NCBI RefSeq assembly: GCF_009847015.1
Contig: NZ_WVEM01000006.1
Span: 248,001 to 312,000 of the forward strand
Origin: Sunxiuqinia indica
GTDB taxonomy: Bacteria; Bacteroidota; Bacteroidia; Bacteroidales; Prolixibacteraceae
DNA: 64,000 bases
Direction of reading: 5' to 3'
Under the pieces are notes generated by a model, which was not told where the DNA came from, searched no databases, and saw nothing but the letters and a program-made list of their open reading frames with translations. Below, in pieces: positions 9,922-19,383 of this stretch (position 1 is its first letter; each line of letters opens with the position of its first letter). A program made the position numbers and the translations under genes.

Positions 9922-10761
9922 ATGAAAAAACTGATAGGGATTTCTATTTTAATTCTTGTATTAATCGTGCCCGGATATGGTCAGGTTTTAAACAAAGCAA
10001 CAAAAGCCAAAGATGTCCAGCTGTCTCAGTGGAATGGAAAAAAAGTTGCCTTTTTAGGAGATTCGATGACGCAGAAATGGAAAAAGGATTCGACCCGAAT
10101 TGTTTACTGGGAGTACCTGGCAGAAATGATGGGAATTAAACCTTATGTTTATGGCATTAGCGGACATCAATGGACCGGTATTTACGGACAGGCATTGAAA
10201 TTGAAAGAAGAGCACGGAACAGATGTTGATGCGATTTTGATTTTTGCCGGAACAAATGATTATATGCATAATACGCCAATGGGCAGCTTTTATCATGAAA
10301 CCGCCAAAGAAACCAACTTCAACGGAACAAATGTTGTTCGAAAATACCGGGTCATGGAAGCGAGCGACATCACCTTTTGCGGAAGAATCAATAAAGTAAT
10401 GGCTTTTTTGAAGAGCAATTATCCCAACCAGCAAATTATTATCATGACTCCCATTCATCGCGGTTTTGCTACATTTAATGCTACGAATGTTCAGCCCGAA
10501 GAAAGCTTTGCCAACGCGCTTGGCTTATACATTGACGACTATGTAAATACACTAAAACAAGCCGCCTCAGTTTGGGCTGTGCCTTTAATCGACTTGCACT
10601 CGATAAGTGGACTTTACCCGATGGAAGATTCGCAGGTAAAGTATTTTATGAATGAAAAAACCGATCGTTTGCACCCGGGGTCACTTGGTAATTATCGATT
10701 GGCAAAAACAATTCAATATCAATTATTAAGCTTCCCGTCAACCTTTGTTGAAAAGCAGTAA
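9922..10761 (+). CDS. Secreted SGNH/GDSL-family hydrolase
   Basis: A 279-residue protein with an N-terminal signal peptide (MKKLIGISILILVLIVPGYGQ). SGNH hydrolase blocks are visible: block I FLGDSMTQ with the nucleophile Ser (about residue 48), the Gly of block II probably in YGISGHQWTG, block III GTNDYMHN, and block V DRLHPGSLGN holding the catalytic Asp-x-x-His. Such enzymes are esterases, often deacetylating carbohydrates or cell-wall polymers in the periplasm. No carbohydrate-utilisation partners flank it, so the substrate cannot be named. It appears monocistronic. Confidence 0.88.
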   Translation: MKKLIGISILILVLIVPGYGQVLNKATKAKDVQLSQWNGKKVAFLGDSMTQKWKKDSTRIVYWEYLAEMMGIKPYVYGISGHQWTGIYGQALKLKEEHGTDVDAILIFAGTNDYMHNTPMGSFYHETAKETNFNGTNVVRKYRVMEASDITFCGRINKVMAFLKSNYPNQQIIIMTPIHRGFATFNATNVQPEESFANALGLYIDDYVNTLKQAASVWAVPLIDLHSISGLYPMEDSQVKYFMNEKTDRLHPGSLGNYRLAKTIQYQLLSFPSTFVEKQ

Positions 10762-11153
10762 CTTTTATACGTTCATCTTTTATTCGATGCATTTATACTT
10801 TAAAATCGAAACACATGGAGCTCTCTATGGAATTTAATCATGCTTGTTTGTGTAACAAACAGGTATGGTCGTTTCATAATTGTTAACAAGCGTGTCCGGT
10901 AAATAGGCAACAGCAATATTTGTAACACGATATTCCTACATTTGTAGCCGATTTATATCTAATTTCTACGTTGATGTATTTCTTAAAACACATCTCTTCA
11001 TAATCACAGAAAAAACGGACAATTAGATACTGAGACATGATACGTTAATAACGGTTGTCTTTAAATCAACAGATTTTACCGATCTGGAAATTGTAGATCC
11101 CAAAGAATTGAGAGGAGGTAAAATTTACGCGAAGCAATCAACAAAACACACAT
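10762..11153 (+). promoter_or_regulatory. Long leader region upstream of pyruvate kinase
   Basis: This 392-base gap holds a TACATTTG sequence at 10937-10944 that fits the -7 consensus, with a TTTG at 10919-10922 only 14 bases before it, shorter than usual. If used, the pyk transcript would have a leader of about 200 nt. A Shine-Dalgarno-like AGGAGG at 11113-11118 sits about 36 bases from the pyk ATG, too far to serve it. The frame just after the TAG at 11024 stays open into pyk but lacks a usable ATG start. Confidence 0.4.
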
Positions 11154-12623
11154 ATGATAAATTACAACACAAAGACAAAAATTATTGCAACCATAGGGCC
11201 TGCAAGCTCATCGAAAGAACAGCTAAAGAAGCTATTCGAAGCCGGAGTGAATGTATGCCGTCTGAACTTTAGTCATGGTTCACATGCCGATCATCTGGAA
11301 GTTATTGATCGCATACTGGAACTCAATGACGAATTACGCACGCATGTTGCATTGCTGGCCGACTTACAAGGACCAAAACTACGGATCGGGGAAGTTGAAA
11401 ACAATGGCGTTGAATTAGTTGAAGGAGCCGAAATTAAATTTGTAAATACACCGTGCGTGGGAAATCTCGAGCGTGTGTACATGAGTTACTCCCGATTTGC
11501 GAAAGACGTTCAAATTGGTGATACCATTTTGATTGACGACGGAAAACTTAAGCTTGAAGTAACAGCGACAAACGGAAACGACTCGGTAAGCGCCAAAGTG
11601 ATATACGGTGGAATTTTGTCATCGAAAAAAGGCGTTAACCTGCCCAAAACAAAAATATCACTCCCGAGTTTAACCGAAAAAGATATTGCCGATGCAGAGT
11701 TCGCATTAGAACACAACGTGGATTGGATTGCATTATCGTTTGTTCGAAAAGCTCAGGATATTCTTGATTTACGCAAGCTTGTTGAAGCCAAAGAGAAACA
11801 TACGGGCATTATTGCAAAAATTGAAAAACCAGAAGCTCTTGAAGTTATTGACGATATTATTAGCGTTAGTGATGGAATAATGGTAGCACGTGGAGATCTG
11901 GGTGTTGAATTGCATTTTTCGGAAGTTCCGATCAAGCAAAAAATGATTGTTGATAAATGTGTTAAGCATGCAAAACCAGTTATTATTGCAACGCAAATGA
12001 TGGAAAGCATGATCAACAACTTTAGCCCCACGCGCGCCGAGGCCAACGATGTTGCAAATGCTGTTATTGATGGAGCTTCGGCTGTAATGCTAAGTGGTGA
12101 AACCAGTATTGGTAAATTCCCCATTGAGGTCATAAAGGCAATGGTCACCATTATTCACGACTCGGAGGAATATGGTTATAAATATTACCGAACCCAGGAG
12201 CCAAAGATTGAACAAGAATCATTTATTCTGGATTCGACCTGCCACACAGCATCTTTTATGGCTATTCAGTCAAATGTAAATAACATTATCGTATTGACTT
12301 ATTCGGGTGACAGTGTAAGAAAAATAGCGAGCTACCGCCCCAAAGCCGACATCTATGGATTTACACCCAATAAACTCCTGTTGCGTCAAATGTCTTTGTA
12401 CTGGGGAGTGCAATCCTATCCCTGTCAGGACTTTATGTTTACCAACGATGCCGTAGAATACACCCTTACGACCTTATTTTACCAGAAAAAGATTGAAGCT
12501 GGTGAATTAGTTGTGAGCGTTGGAACATTGCCATTGAATAAAAAAGGAAGCACAAATATGGTTAAGTTTTCTTATTATAAATCTGATGCAATAGTTCGGG
12601 ATCAGGATGACCATCAAGAATAA
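11154..12623 (+). CDS. pyk: Pyruvate kinase
   Basis: Converts phosphoenolpyruvate and ADP to pyruvate and ATP at the end of glycolysis. The 489 residues follow the family closely. The N-terminal signature is TKIIATIGPASSSKEQLKKL and NVCRLNFSHGS, then a B-domain (about 70-170), the active-site Lys in GIIAKIEKPEALE, the metal-binding GDLGVEL, and the substrate loop IATQMMESM followed by PTRAEANDVANAV. The C-terminal regulatory domain (about 355-480) is present. It stands alone between a long leader and a strong terminator. Confidence 0.98.
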   Translation: MINYNTKTKIIATIGPASSSKEQLKKLFEAGVNVCRLNFSHGSHADHLEVIDRILELNDELRTHVALLADLQGPKLRIGEVENNGVELVEGAEIKFVNTPCVGNLERVYMSYSRFAKDVQIGDTILIDDGKLKLEVTATNGNDSVSAKVIYGGILSSKKGVNLPKTKISLPSLTEKDIADAEFALEHNVDWIALSFVRKAQDILDLRKLVEAKEKHTGIIAKIEKPEALEVIDDIISVSDGIMVARGDLGVELHFSEVPIKQKMIVDKCVKHAKPVIIATQMMESMINNFSPTRAEANDVANAVIDGASAVMLSGETSIGKFPIEVIKAMVTIIHDSEEYGYKYYRTQEPKIEQESFILDSTCHTASFMAIQSNVNNIIVLTYSGDSVRKIASYRPKADIYGFTPNKLLLRQMSLYWGVQSYPCQDFMFTNDAVEYTLTTLFYQKKIEAGELVVSVGTLPLNKKGSTNMVKFSYYKSDAIVRDQDDHQE

Positions 12624-12645
12624 AAACTCAGGAAAAAAGATAGTT

Positions 12646-12692
12646 AATAAAGAAGAGACCAGCTAAGCGTGTTAGCTGGTCTCTTCTTTATT
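12646..12692. terminator. Strong bidirectional terminator between pyk and the permease array
   Basis: A perfect 20-bp inverted repeat (12646-12665 with 12673-12692) encloses a 7-nt loop. The arm AATAAAGAAGAGACCAGCTA is GC-rich near the loop and AT-rich at the base, so a T-run follows the hairpin on either strand. It separates two convergent units, pyk on plus and the permease at 12732 on minus. Confidence 0.92.
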
Positions 12693-12731
12693 TATTACCA
12701 CAATTGCTTTCAATAAAAAAGAATGAATTTA

Positions 12732-15197
12732 TCACTCATACCTCAACGCTTCCACCGGATTCCAGGTTGCCGCCCTCCAGCTTTGCCAACTCACCGTTAA
12801 TAGTGCAATACCAAGCGCCAACAATCCGGCCAAGGCAAAGATCCACCAGCTTAAGTTGGTTTTGTACGCAAAGTTTTCGAGCCACTTACTCATGGCGTAG
12901 TAAGCGATGGGCGTGGCAATTACAAAAGCGACGATCACCCATTTCACAAAGTCTTTATTGAGCAGGGCAAGTATTTCTGAGATTTTGGCTCCATTTACTT
13001 TCCGGATGCCAATTTCTTTTACACGTGCTTTTGAAGCGAATTTTGCAAGGGCAAACAGTCCCATTGCTGCAATAAAAATAGTTAGCAACGCCAAGGCCAG
13101 GTAAACCCGCCCAAAATTATTATCAGCCTGATAAGCTTCATTGAAACAGTCGTCTAAAAAGCGGAAATGATACTCTTCCTGAGGATAAAGTTGATTCCAG
13201 AGTTTTGTAACAGAGGCAATGGTTGCCTGCATATCTTGCGGCGAAATTTTCACAAAGTAATAGCCAACTGTTCGGTACCACCACAAACTGTTATAATAAA
13301 TTACGGGCTTTATTTCGTCTTTCAGCGAAAGGTGGTGGTAATCCTTTATTACTCCCAAAATTCGACAGGTATTGTCGCCAACAACCAGCAGGCTATTGAC
13401 TGCCTTAGCGGGATCGATACCCAATTGTTTGCAGGCCGATTGATTGATTAAAACTTCATTGGCATCTTTTCTTGATGTTGGACTAAACAATGAACCGGCC
13501 AGCAAATCGATGGAAAAGAGATCGAAATAATCATAGTCTACCCGAGCAATAGAGAATGGCTTTTTATTTTCCTCCTGTCCGTGTATCCAAACCTGATCGC
13601 TTGATCGGTGATAATCTTCACCGGCAACAATTTCAGCTGTTGTGAACCCTTTTACGCCGGGAATTTTCTGAACTTCGCTTCGAAATGTTTCCAGCTTCGA
13701 TAGCTGATCCGGTTTTTTAATCATCGTCATCGGGCTGAAAGAAACCATCGTATGATCCATTTCTATCCCGGTATCGGTGTTTTGCATAAATTGTAACTGC
13801 CTAAAAACTGTCATTGTTCCAATAATAAGAAAGATGGCAATGCCAAACTGAAATACGACCAATGCTTTTACCGAAGCCAAAGATCCCCTGTTTAATTGAG
13901 ACCTGAAACTGCGGGCAGATTTCAGCATTTTACTCACCACATACAGAAATGGATAAACCGAACTTACGAACGTTCCAACCAAAACCAGTAGGCAGCAAAC
14001 CAAGATTAACATCCCCCAGCTCAACGAGAAGATTTCAAATCCACCAATCGTGATAGCACTTTTCAGGAAAGCAGCCCCCAGCAAAAAGCTGATTAGACCG
14101 GCAATCAAATTGAATAGGAAAGCTTCTCCAAAAAACTCAAACAGCAAATGACCACGATTTGCCCCTAAAATCCGATGAACTCCCCGGTTCGTTGTTTGAC
14201 TGATGGATGACGCCACCGAAATGTTAATGAAATTCAACAACGAGGTAACAATCAACAATAAGCCAATCAAGGCAAAAGCCCACACTTTTACGTTACTTCC
14301 GTTTGCAAACATTTCGCCATCCTTCTTTGAAAACAGGTGAATCCGACTCACAGGCATGAATTCAAACTGAACGCTTTCATTATTTTGCCTGATATGTTGA
14401 ATACAAGGTTCAATAGCCGCCGTATATTTGGCTTCTACATCTTGGATATGAGCTCCTGGCTTTAAACGAATATAGGTGTAGCCGCGGGTTCCTTTCCACT
14501 GTCCCTGCGAGTAGGGGTCGCGATCGACCCACGAAGAAAGCTGACTGTTATCCAACTCTCCTGTTGCATAGTCAAAGTTGCGCATGTAATACAAAAGCGC
14601 TTTTCGCTGAAGGATCAAGTCGAAGCGGATATGGCTGTTTGCCGGCACATCATCAAACACACCAACTACATTAAACTCCCAGCCCTCATTTAACTTAAAC
14701 GATTGGTTAACAGGAAATGCTTTCCCAAAAAGCTTTTGAGCCAACGACCGGCTAATAATGGCATTGTGGATATCATCAAACAACTGATTTTTGTTTTCAC
14801 TGGCAATTTTCCGCGGGAATACCTTAAAAAACGAAGAATCGGTAAAAAACATATTCACGTCCTGCACGCTGGCATCGGGTGTAAAAACGGTAATAATATC
14901 TTTGTCTAAGTGCGTGGCTGCTTCAATTTCGGGGAGCTCATTTTGCAAAACAGCCCCCACCCCATTGTAATTTTTTGCCGTATTGACCAGCTCGTTACTT
15001 TGATCACTACGTTTTAGTTCTACCCGGTACATTTGACTGGCCTCTTGCCAAAAACGGTCGTAGCTTTTCTCCGAAATGATCCAAGCTGTAATAAACAGAA
15101 AGGCAGTCATGCCAATGGTTAATCCCAGCAAATTAATGAGCAGATTGGTTTTACTATTCAGTATTCTTCTTAGTAATGAGTTGATCAGTATCTTCAT
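12732..15197 (-). CDS. FtsX/MacB-type ABC transporter permease (copy 1)
   Basis: An inner-membrane permease of about 821 residues with the two-module layout: TM segment near the N-terminus (LLGLTIGMTAFLFITAWII), MacB-like periplasmic domain, three TM helices (about 325-430), a second TM and periplasmic domain, and a C-terminal FtsX domain with three TM helices ending WNPVEALRYE. Start 15197 (MKILINSLL) was chosen over an ATG at 15245, which would overlap the upstream gene. The last 100 residues, from VKEIGIRKVNGAKISEIL onward, are almost identical to those of the permeases at 16644, 19384 and 21783, while the rest is divergent. Family members couple ATP use to export or envelope signalling; the substrate is unknown. 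Confidence 0.92.
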   Translation of the reverse strand: MKILINSLLRRILNSKTNLLINLLGLTIGMTAFLFITAWIISEKSYDRFWQEASQMYRVELKRSDQSNELVNTAKNYNGVGAVLQNELPEIEAATHLDKDIITVFTPDASVQDVNMFFTDSSFFKVFPRKIASENKNQLFDDIHNAIISRSLAQKLFGKAFPVNQSFKLNEGWEFNVVGVFDDVPANSHIRFDLILQRKALLYYMRNFDYATGELDNSQLSSWVDRDPYSQGQWKGTRGYTYIRLKPGAHIQDVEAKYTAAIEPCIQHIRQNNESVQFEFMPVSRIHLFSKKDGEMFANGSNVKVWAFALIGLLLIVTSLLNFINISVASSISQTTNRGVHRILGANRGHLLFEFFGEAFLFNLIAGLISFLLGAAFLKSAITIGGFEIFSLSWGMLILVCCLLVLVGTFVSSVYPFLYVVSKMLKSARSFRSQLNRGSLASVKALVVFQFGIAIFLIIGTMTVFRQLQFMQNTDTGIEMDHTMVSFSPMTMIKKPDQLSKLETFRSEVQKIPGVKGFTTAEIVAGEDYHRSSDQVWIHGQEENKKPFSIARVDYDYFDLFSIDLLAGSLFSPTSRKDANEVLINQSACKQLGIDPAKAVNSLLVVGDNTCRILGVIKDYHHLSLKDEIKPVIYYNSLWWYRTVGYYFVKISPQDMQATIASVTKLWNQLYPQEEYHFRFLDDCFNEAYQADNNFGRVYLALALLTIFIAAMGLFALAKFASKARVKEIGIRKVNGAKISEILALLNKDFVKWVIVAFVIATPIAYYAMSKWLENFAYKTNLSWWIFALAGLLALGIALLTVSWQSWRAATWNPVEALRYE

Positions 15198-15229
15198 CGG
15201 TTGGTTAATATTCGTTGTTGTATTTTGGT

Positions 15230-16072
15230 TTATTGTTCTCCCCATCGATACGCTCTCAAGGTCTTATTCAAGGTTGGTACTAATAGCAGGTTTTCTTCAG
15301 GTATAAACTCAATATCGGCAGCAATAACCTTTTCAGGTCCAAGGTCGAGAGCCAGCGATTTCACTCCCGAGCTATCAAGATGCCAGATTTCACCTTGCCA
15401 GGCTCCCGAAACAAAAAAGCCATTCCGGCCATCAGAAACTATTCCGTCGCAATTCTCTATTCCAGAACAAAACTCGGTCAACGACCTTGTCGTTTTATTT
15501 ACTGAATAAATAGTTGCGTTCCCCATATTCAATACCAATAAGCTTGGCTCAACGCATAACAGCCCGTTCGCTCCTTTAAGCAACGGATCATCGCACCAAA
15601 CCGAAACGCTGTCGTTTGCCAGCCTATAAATCTTGTTTCCTTTGCAGTCGGAAATGAAAACATTGCCTGATTTATCGGCAACTGCATCGTTGAGAAAAAT
15701 AGCATTATCAATTTTTAACTGCTTGAGGATTTCTCCTGTTGTAATGTTTATTTCCACCACTTCGTCAACATCGGCCACGAAAAGCTTATTGCCATCAAGA
15801 GCCAACCCTTGCGGGCTGTTCAACCCGCCAATCCACTTCAGTTCTACAATTTTCCCATCCAACCCCACCTTTGAGATAAAGCCGTTCCCGTCTTTAGTGC
15901 AGTAGTTGCCATTGACGTTCGAAACGTAAATCAGTTGGTTCTCGCGGTCGAAAATAGCCGATTCAGGTTTTGCCATTACGATGTCGGTTTCCCAAACCAG
16001 GGAAAGGTTCTGACTGTTTGCCTGCAACATTGTTGTCAGAAGAATACTTAAAAGCGTCGTTTTTAAATGCAT
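15230..16072 (-). CDS. SMP-30/NHL-like beta-propeller protein, exported
   Basis: A protein of about 280 residues from the ATG at 16072 (MHLKTTLLSILLTTMLQANSQ, a signal peptide); an ATG at 16111 would add 13 hydrophilic residues and overlap the permease-tail remnant. The mature part shows propeller-like repeats: LIYVSNVNGNYCTKDGNGFIS, LNSPQGLALDGNKLFVADVDEV, DAVADKSGNVFISDCKGNKIYRL, and DGIVSDGRNGFFVSGA. The pattern fits SMP-30/gluconolactonase-type or NHL-like six-bladed propellers. Enzyme activity cannot be deduced. It sits inside the permease array in the same direction, so it may be co-transcribed and bind a ligand or envelope component. Confidence 0.8.
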   Translation of the reverse strand: MHLKTTLLSILLTTMLQANSQNLSLVWETDIVMAKPESAIFDRENQLIYVSNVNGNYCTKDGNGFISKVGLDGKIVELKWIGGLNSPQGLALDGNKLFVADVDEVVEINITTGEILKQLKIDNAIFLNDAVADKSGNVFISDCKGNKIYRLANDSVSVWCDDPLLKGANGLLCVEPSLLVLNMGNATIYSVNKTTRSLTEFCSGIENCDGIVSDGRNGFFVSGAWQGEIWHLDSSGVKSLALDLGPEKVIAADIEFIPEENLLLVPTLNKTLRAYRWGEQ

Positions 16073-16103
16073 TTGATAATTATTAAACTGTCGATTTATA
16101 TAG

Positions 16104-16163
16104 CTATTCATACCTCAGTGCCTCATCCGGATTTCTTGTGGCTGCCCTCCAACTTTGCCAATA
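16104..16163 (-). pseudogene. Orphan C-terminal tail of an FtsX permease
   Basis: Read on minus, this stretch encodes WQSWRAATRNPDEALRYE followed by TAG, matching the terminal residues of the array permeases (SWQSWRAATRNPVEALRYE) with one change, P-V to P-D. Nothing upstream of it encodes the rest of a permease; the match breaks at about 16163, just before the GxxExxY cassette. It is a remnant of a lost permease or a by-product of recombination at the shared tail. Confidence 0.8.
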
Positions 16164-16172
16164 CAATTATCT

Positions 16173-16636
16173 GAATCAGGATTTTAGGATTTTCAGGATT
16201 AATGTTTCCTGAATAATCGCTTTACTTCTAAACTCGTTGATCCAAAATTGATGAGCCGGCCTTTCTCTATTTGATAGGCCGTCAAATAATTTAAAGCTTG
16301 AGCAAGATGGACATCTTCCAATTTGACCAAAGTCTTTAATTCAACCATCACTGTCCCTTCAACGATAAAATCCGCTGCGGGTTCCCACCTGAATGTTTTC
16401 GTAATAGATTGGCATTTCTTGTTCTCTCAAGAATTTGAGACCTGCTTTGTCCATCTCAATCGCTAAACATCGTTGATAGATTAGCTCTTGAAATCCATTC
16501 CCCAACGTATTGTGCACTTTCATGGCACAACCAATAATTCGGTACGTCAATTCATCATCTATTTTCTTATCCATCATTTTAAATTCTTGTCAATCTTCTA
16601 ATCCTGTTCATCCTTTCATCCTGCAAATCCTGATTC
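16173..16636 (-). mobile_element. Cassette-like element with inverted ends carrying a GxxExxY gene
   Basis: The GxxExxY gene is bounded by related sequences in opposite orientation. The left end (16173-16200) reads as repeats of AATCCTGAAAATCCTAAAAT on the minus strand; the right end (16600-16636) has the same ATCCTG/ATCCTGATTC units on plus. Beyond the left end lies the orphan permease tail, beyond the right end the intact tail of the permease at 16644. Boundaries are approximate, and no transposase is present. Confidence 0.5.
16199..16577 (-). pseudogene. GxxExxY-family protein gene, frameshifted
   Basis: The first frame gives MMDKKIDDELTYRIIGCAMK, then VHNTLGNGFQELIYQRCLAIE, matching the GxxExxY family (the motif is GNGFQELIY), and stops after GTRSGFYR. 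The family sequence continues in another frame from about 16375: ADFIVEGTVMVELKTL, then HLAQALNYLTAYQ, and FGSTSLEVKRLFRKH ending at TAA 16199-16201. A single indel near 16373-16378 explains the break. Joined, the two parts give about 125 residues, the usual family length. The family is thought to have a PD-(D/E)XK-like fold and no established role. It sits in a cassette-like element within the permease array. Confidence 0.85.
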
Positions 16637-16643
16637 CGACATT

Positions 16644-19049
16644 TTATTCATACCTCAACGCTTCCACCGGATTTCTCGTTGCAGCCCGCCAGGTCTGCCA
16701 ACTAACGGTAAGCAATGCAATTCCCAAAGCCAACACCCCAGCAAGGGCAAAGATCCACCAGCTTAAGTTGGTTTTGTACGCAAAGTTTTCGAGCCACTTA
16801 CTCATGGCGTAGTATGCAATGGGGGTGGCAATTACAAAAGCGACGATCACCCATTTCACAAAGTCTTTATTGAGCAGGGTAAGTATTTCTGAGATTTTGG
16901 CTCCATTTACTTTCCGGATGCCAATTTCTTTTACCCTTTTATTTACGGTATGCGACACCAACGCATAAAGTCCCAAACAGGCAATCATAATTGCCAACAG
17001 AGAACTTACTCCGGCAAGTTGCCCAAGTTGTTTATATGAAACATATTGTTTGTCAAAAAAACTGTCAAGAAAAAAGAAATCGGCCTGAGCCTGCGGGTAG
17101 TGTTTTTCCCAAACCTGCTTTGCTGTTTTCATTAATTCCGGAATATTTGCCGTACTAACCAGCGCCGGGTAATAGCCAAATTCATGCGGGTGTTTGAACT
17201 GATAAATATAAGGTTCCAACTCCTTTTGTAACGATTCATGATGAAAGTTTTTAACAACACCAACAATTTCAACTTCCCGTTTTCCGATATTTATTTCTTC
17301 GCCAATTGCCTCACCTGATGATTCAAACCCCATAACCTCAGCAGCTTTTTCGTTGATAATTACATTTTTATTTTCGCTGGTTATTATGGGATAGAAATTT
17401 CGACCCGCAATAATTGGAACCTGGTAGGTCTCAAAATAACTTTCATCAGAAAATGAAATATTAAATGTTGTATTTAACTGTTTTCCTCTCCGGCCAACCG
17501 TTACATTACTATATCTGTTTGTTTGCCCGGGAATATTCATCGTTGCAGTAACTTTTTTAACATATGGAGATTGCAAGAGTTCCTCCCGGAAAGCACGGTA
17601 CTCATGGTATCGTCTTTCTCCGGTCGTATTATTGGTAGCCGGTGCCCGCATAACCAAAACCTGGGTCGGATTCATTCCCAGGTTACTTTTTTCCAGAAAA
17701 TTGATTTGTTTGAATATTAAAGTCGTCGAAACGATAAGAACAATCGCCAGCATAAATTGAAAAACAGTCAGACCATAACGAATGGAACCTAAACCACTGG
17801 AATTATTGACTTTGTTGTTTATAACCTGCAAAGGTGCAAATGAAGATTGGAGCAAGGCTGAAATGGACCCGGTAAAAATTATACCTGACAGAAGTAAACC
17901 TCCCAACATGAGCCAAAACCACAATTGCAAAAAAGTAGTAGCTGAAATGTTACTGTTAACAAAGGACCTGAACAGTGGTAAAGCCATAAAAATAAGCAGC
18001 AATGAAAAAAGTACGGCGACAAAATTGATAACGAACAATTCGACGAAATGATATTTAACTAAAGACCGGTTATTAGCGCCGTTTATTTTTCTGATGGCCG
18101 ATGCCTTAACACGCTCAAATGACAAAGCAGTTGATATATTGATATTGTTGGTCCAGGCGATGAATATGATAAAAATGGCGATAATAAATAACAACTTCAC
18201 TTTTGTAAAATTTCCCTGAGGAACGAATTCACCTTCCAAATCCGATTTTAAATAAATATCTTTTACCGGTATAATAGAATACCCCACTTCCAAACCATCT
18301 TTTCCATTATTTGTGAGGTATTTTTCAGATATGTTTGTTAGCAAATTTGTTATCTCCTTTTCGGTGGAGGAAGGCGTTTTTCTGAAATAACTTGAAACAA
18401 AAATCCCTCTCCAACTTCCCCGAACATTCATACCGTAATCGGCGAGGGTATTAAAACTCACCACAAAGTCGTAGTGCAAATGTGTATTGGGAGGCAAGGT
18501 TTTGAACACAGCGGTTACAGTAAAAACGATACCTTCATTGAGTTTTATAATTTTTCCGATCGGCTCGTCATTGCCAAAATAAATACGCGCCATCTTATCA
18601 GAAATTGCAACCGTGTATTTATTTGACAACGCTGTTGAAATGTCTCCCAATACCATTTTATTTTGAAAAACGTTAAAGAAAGCACTGTCTGCCCACACTA
18701 CATCCTGATTATACATCTGAACATTATCGGTATACATATAACACGATTCATAAAACGCCCTGCAACTTGCTGCAATCAATTCTGATTCACCCTTCAGGGC
18801 CTGACTTAGCGCCGATTGCGTTCGGCAACTGTTGGTCAATTGTTTCCCATCTTTTGAAGCGTGGTAACTAACGCGATACAAATTTTCCGTTTGCGGATAA
18901 AAGCTGTCATAACTTTTTTCATACTGAATCTGCATCCAGAGCATGGCTGAGGCTGCTATTCCGATGGATAGGCCAATTACGTTTATTACAAAAAAACGCC
19001 GGTGTCTTAAGAAGTTTCTAAAGATTTGTTTCAAATAGTGTTGAAGCAT
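16644..19049 (-). CDS. FtsX/MacB-type ABC transporter permease (copy 2)
   Basis: An 801-residue inner-membrane permease with TM segment FFVINVIGLSIGIAASAML at the N-terminus, a periplasmic MacB-like domain, a first FtsX block (LLFIIAIFIIFIAWTNNINIS, then VVLFSLLLIF-like helices near 345-430), a second periplasmic domain and a C-terminal FtsX block. The 3' end, up to EALRYE, is nearly identical at DNA level to copy 1 over roughly 190 bases, whereas the N-terminal 680 residues differ strongly. It has no dedicated ATPase next to it; the nearest is at 24325. It probably forms part of a heteromeric or alternative permease set sharing that ATPase. Confidence 0.92.
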   Translation of the reverse strand: MLQHYLKQIFRNFLRHRRFFVINVIGLSIGIAASAMLWMQIQYEKSYDSFYPQTENLYRVSYHASKDGKQLTNSCRTQSALSQALKGESELIAASCRAFYESCYMYTDNVQMYNQDVVWADSAFFNVFQNKMVLGDISTALSNKYTVAISDKMARIYFGNDEPIGKIIKLNEGIVFTVTAVFKTLPPNTHLHYDFVVSFNTLADYGMNVRGSWRGIFVSSYFRKTPSSTEKEITNLLTNISEKYLTNNGKDGLEVGYSIIPVKDIYLKSDLEGEFVPQGNFTKVKLLFIIAIFIIFIAWTNNINISTALSFERVKASAIRKINGANNRSLVKYHFVELFVINFVAVLFSLLLIFMALPLFRSFVNSNISATTFLQLWFWLMLGGLLLSGIIFTGSISALLQSSFAPLQVINNKVNNSSGLGSIRYGLTVFQFMLAIVLIVSTTLIFKQINFLEKSNLGMNPTQVLVMRAPATNNTTGERRYHEYRAFREELLQSPYVKKVTATMNIPGQTNRYSNVTVGRRGKQLNTTFNISFSDESYFETYQVPIIAGRNFYPIITSENKNVIINEKAAEVMGFESSGEAIGEEINIGKREVEIVGVVKNFHHESLQKELEPYIYQFKHPHEFGYYPALVSTANIPELMKTAKQVWEKHYPQAQADFFFLDSFFDKQYVSYKQLGQLAGVSSLLAIMIACLGLYALVSHTVNKRVKEIGIRKVNGAKISEILTLLNKDFVKWVIVAFVIATPIAYYAMSKWLENFAYKTNLSWWIFALAGVLALGIALLTVSWQTWRAATRNPVEALRYE

Positions 19050-19383
19050 ATTTACATGTATTTCGGCAATGGTCTTTTTTTTGATGACTATATAGTTGAT
19101 ACTTACAGTTAGGATAATTTTAGCTTATCCTAACCCATACTTCAATTATTTTGATCAACCAACCATCTAAAATCAAATAGGATACCTAAATTTCAAAACA
19201 CTAAATATCAAACAATTACATTTTGAACAAACTATTAAATGTTAAAATTATAGACACACTGTGTTAAAATTTTATACGAATAAATATACAAATCAAACAT
19301 TAATGTAGCTATCTCAACGCTTCAGTTGAAACCTCCATCTTACTCATGCATTAAAGCCTCCATCCCAAACAATCGGGATTTCA
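19050..19383. other. AT-rich spacer with hairpin and a possible permease-tail relic
   Basis: This 334-base gap separates permease copies 2 and 3. It contains a perfect 10-bp inverted repeat GTTAGGATAA / TTATCCTAAC (19108-19117 and 19125-19134, 7-nt loop), without a T-run on either side, so its role is unclear. At 19309-19341 the minus strand encodes KMEVSTEALR followed by TAG, faintly like the NPVEALRYE permease ending; this may be a third decayed tail. Confidence 0.45.
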
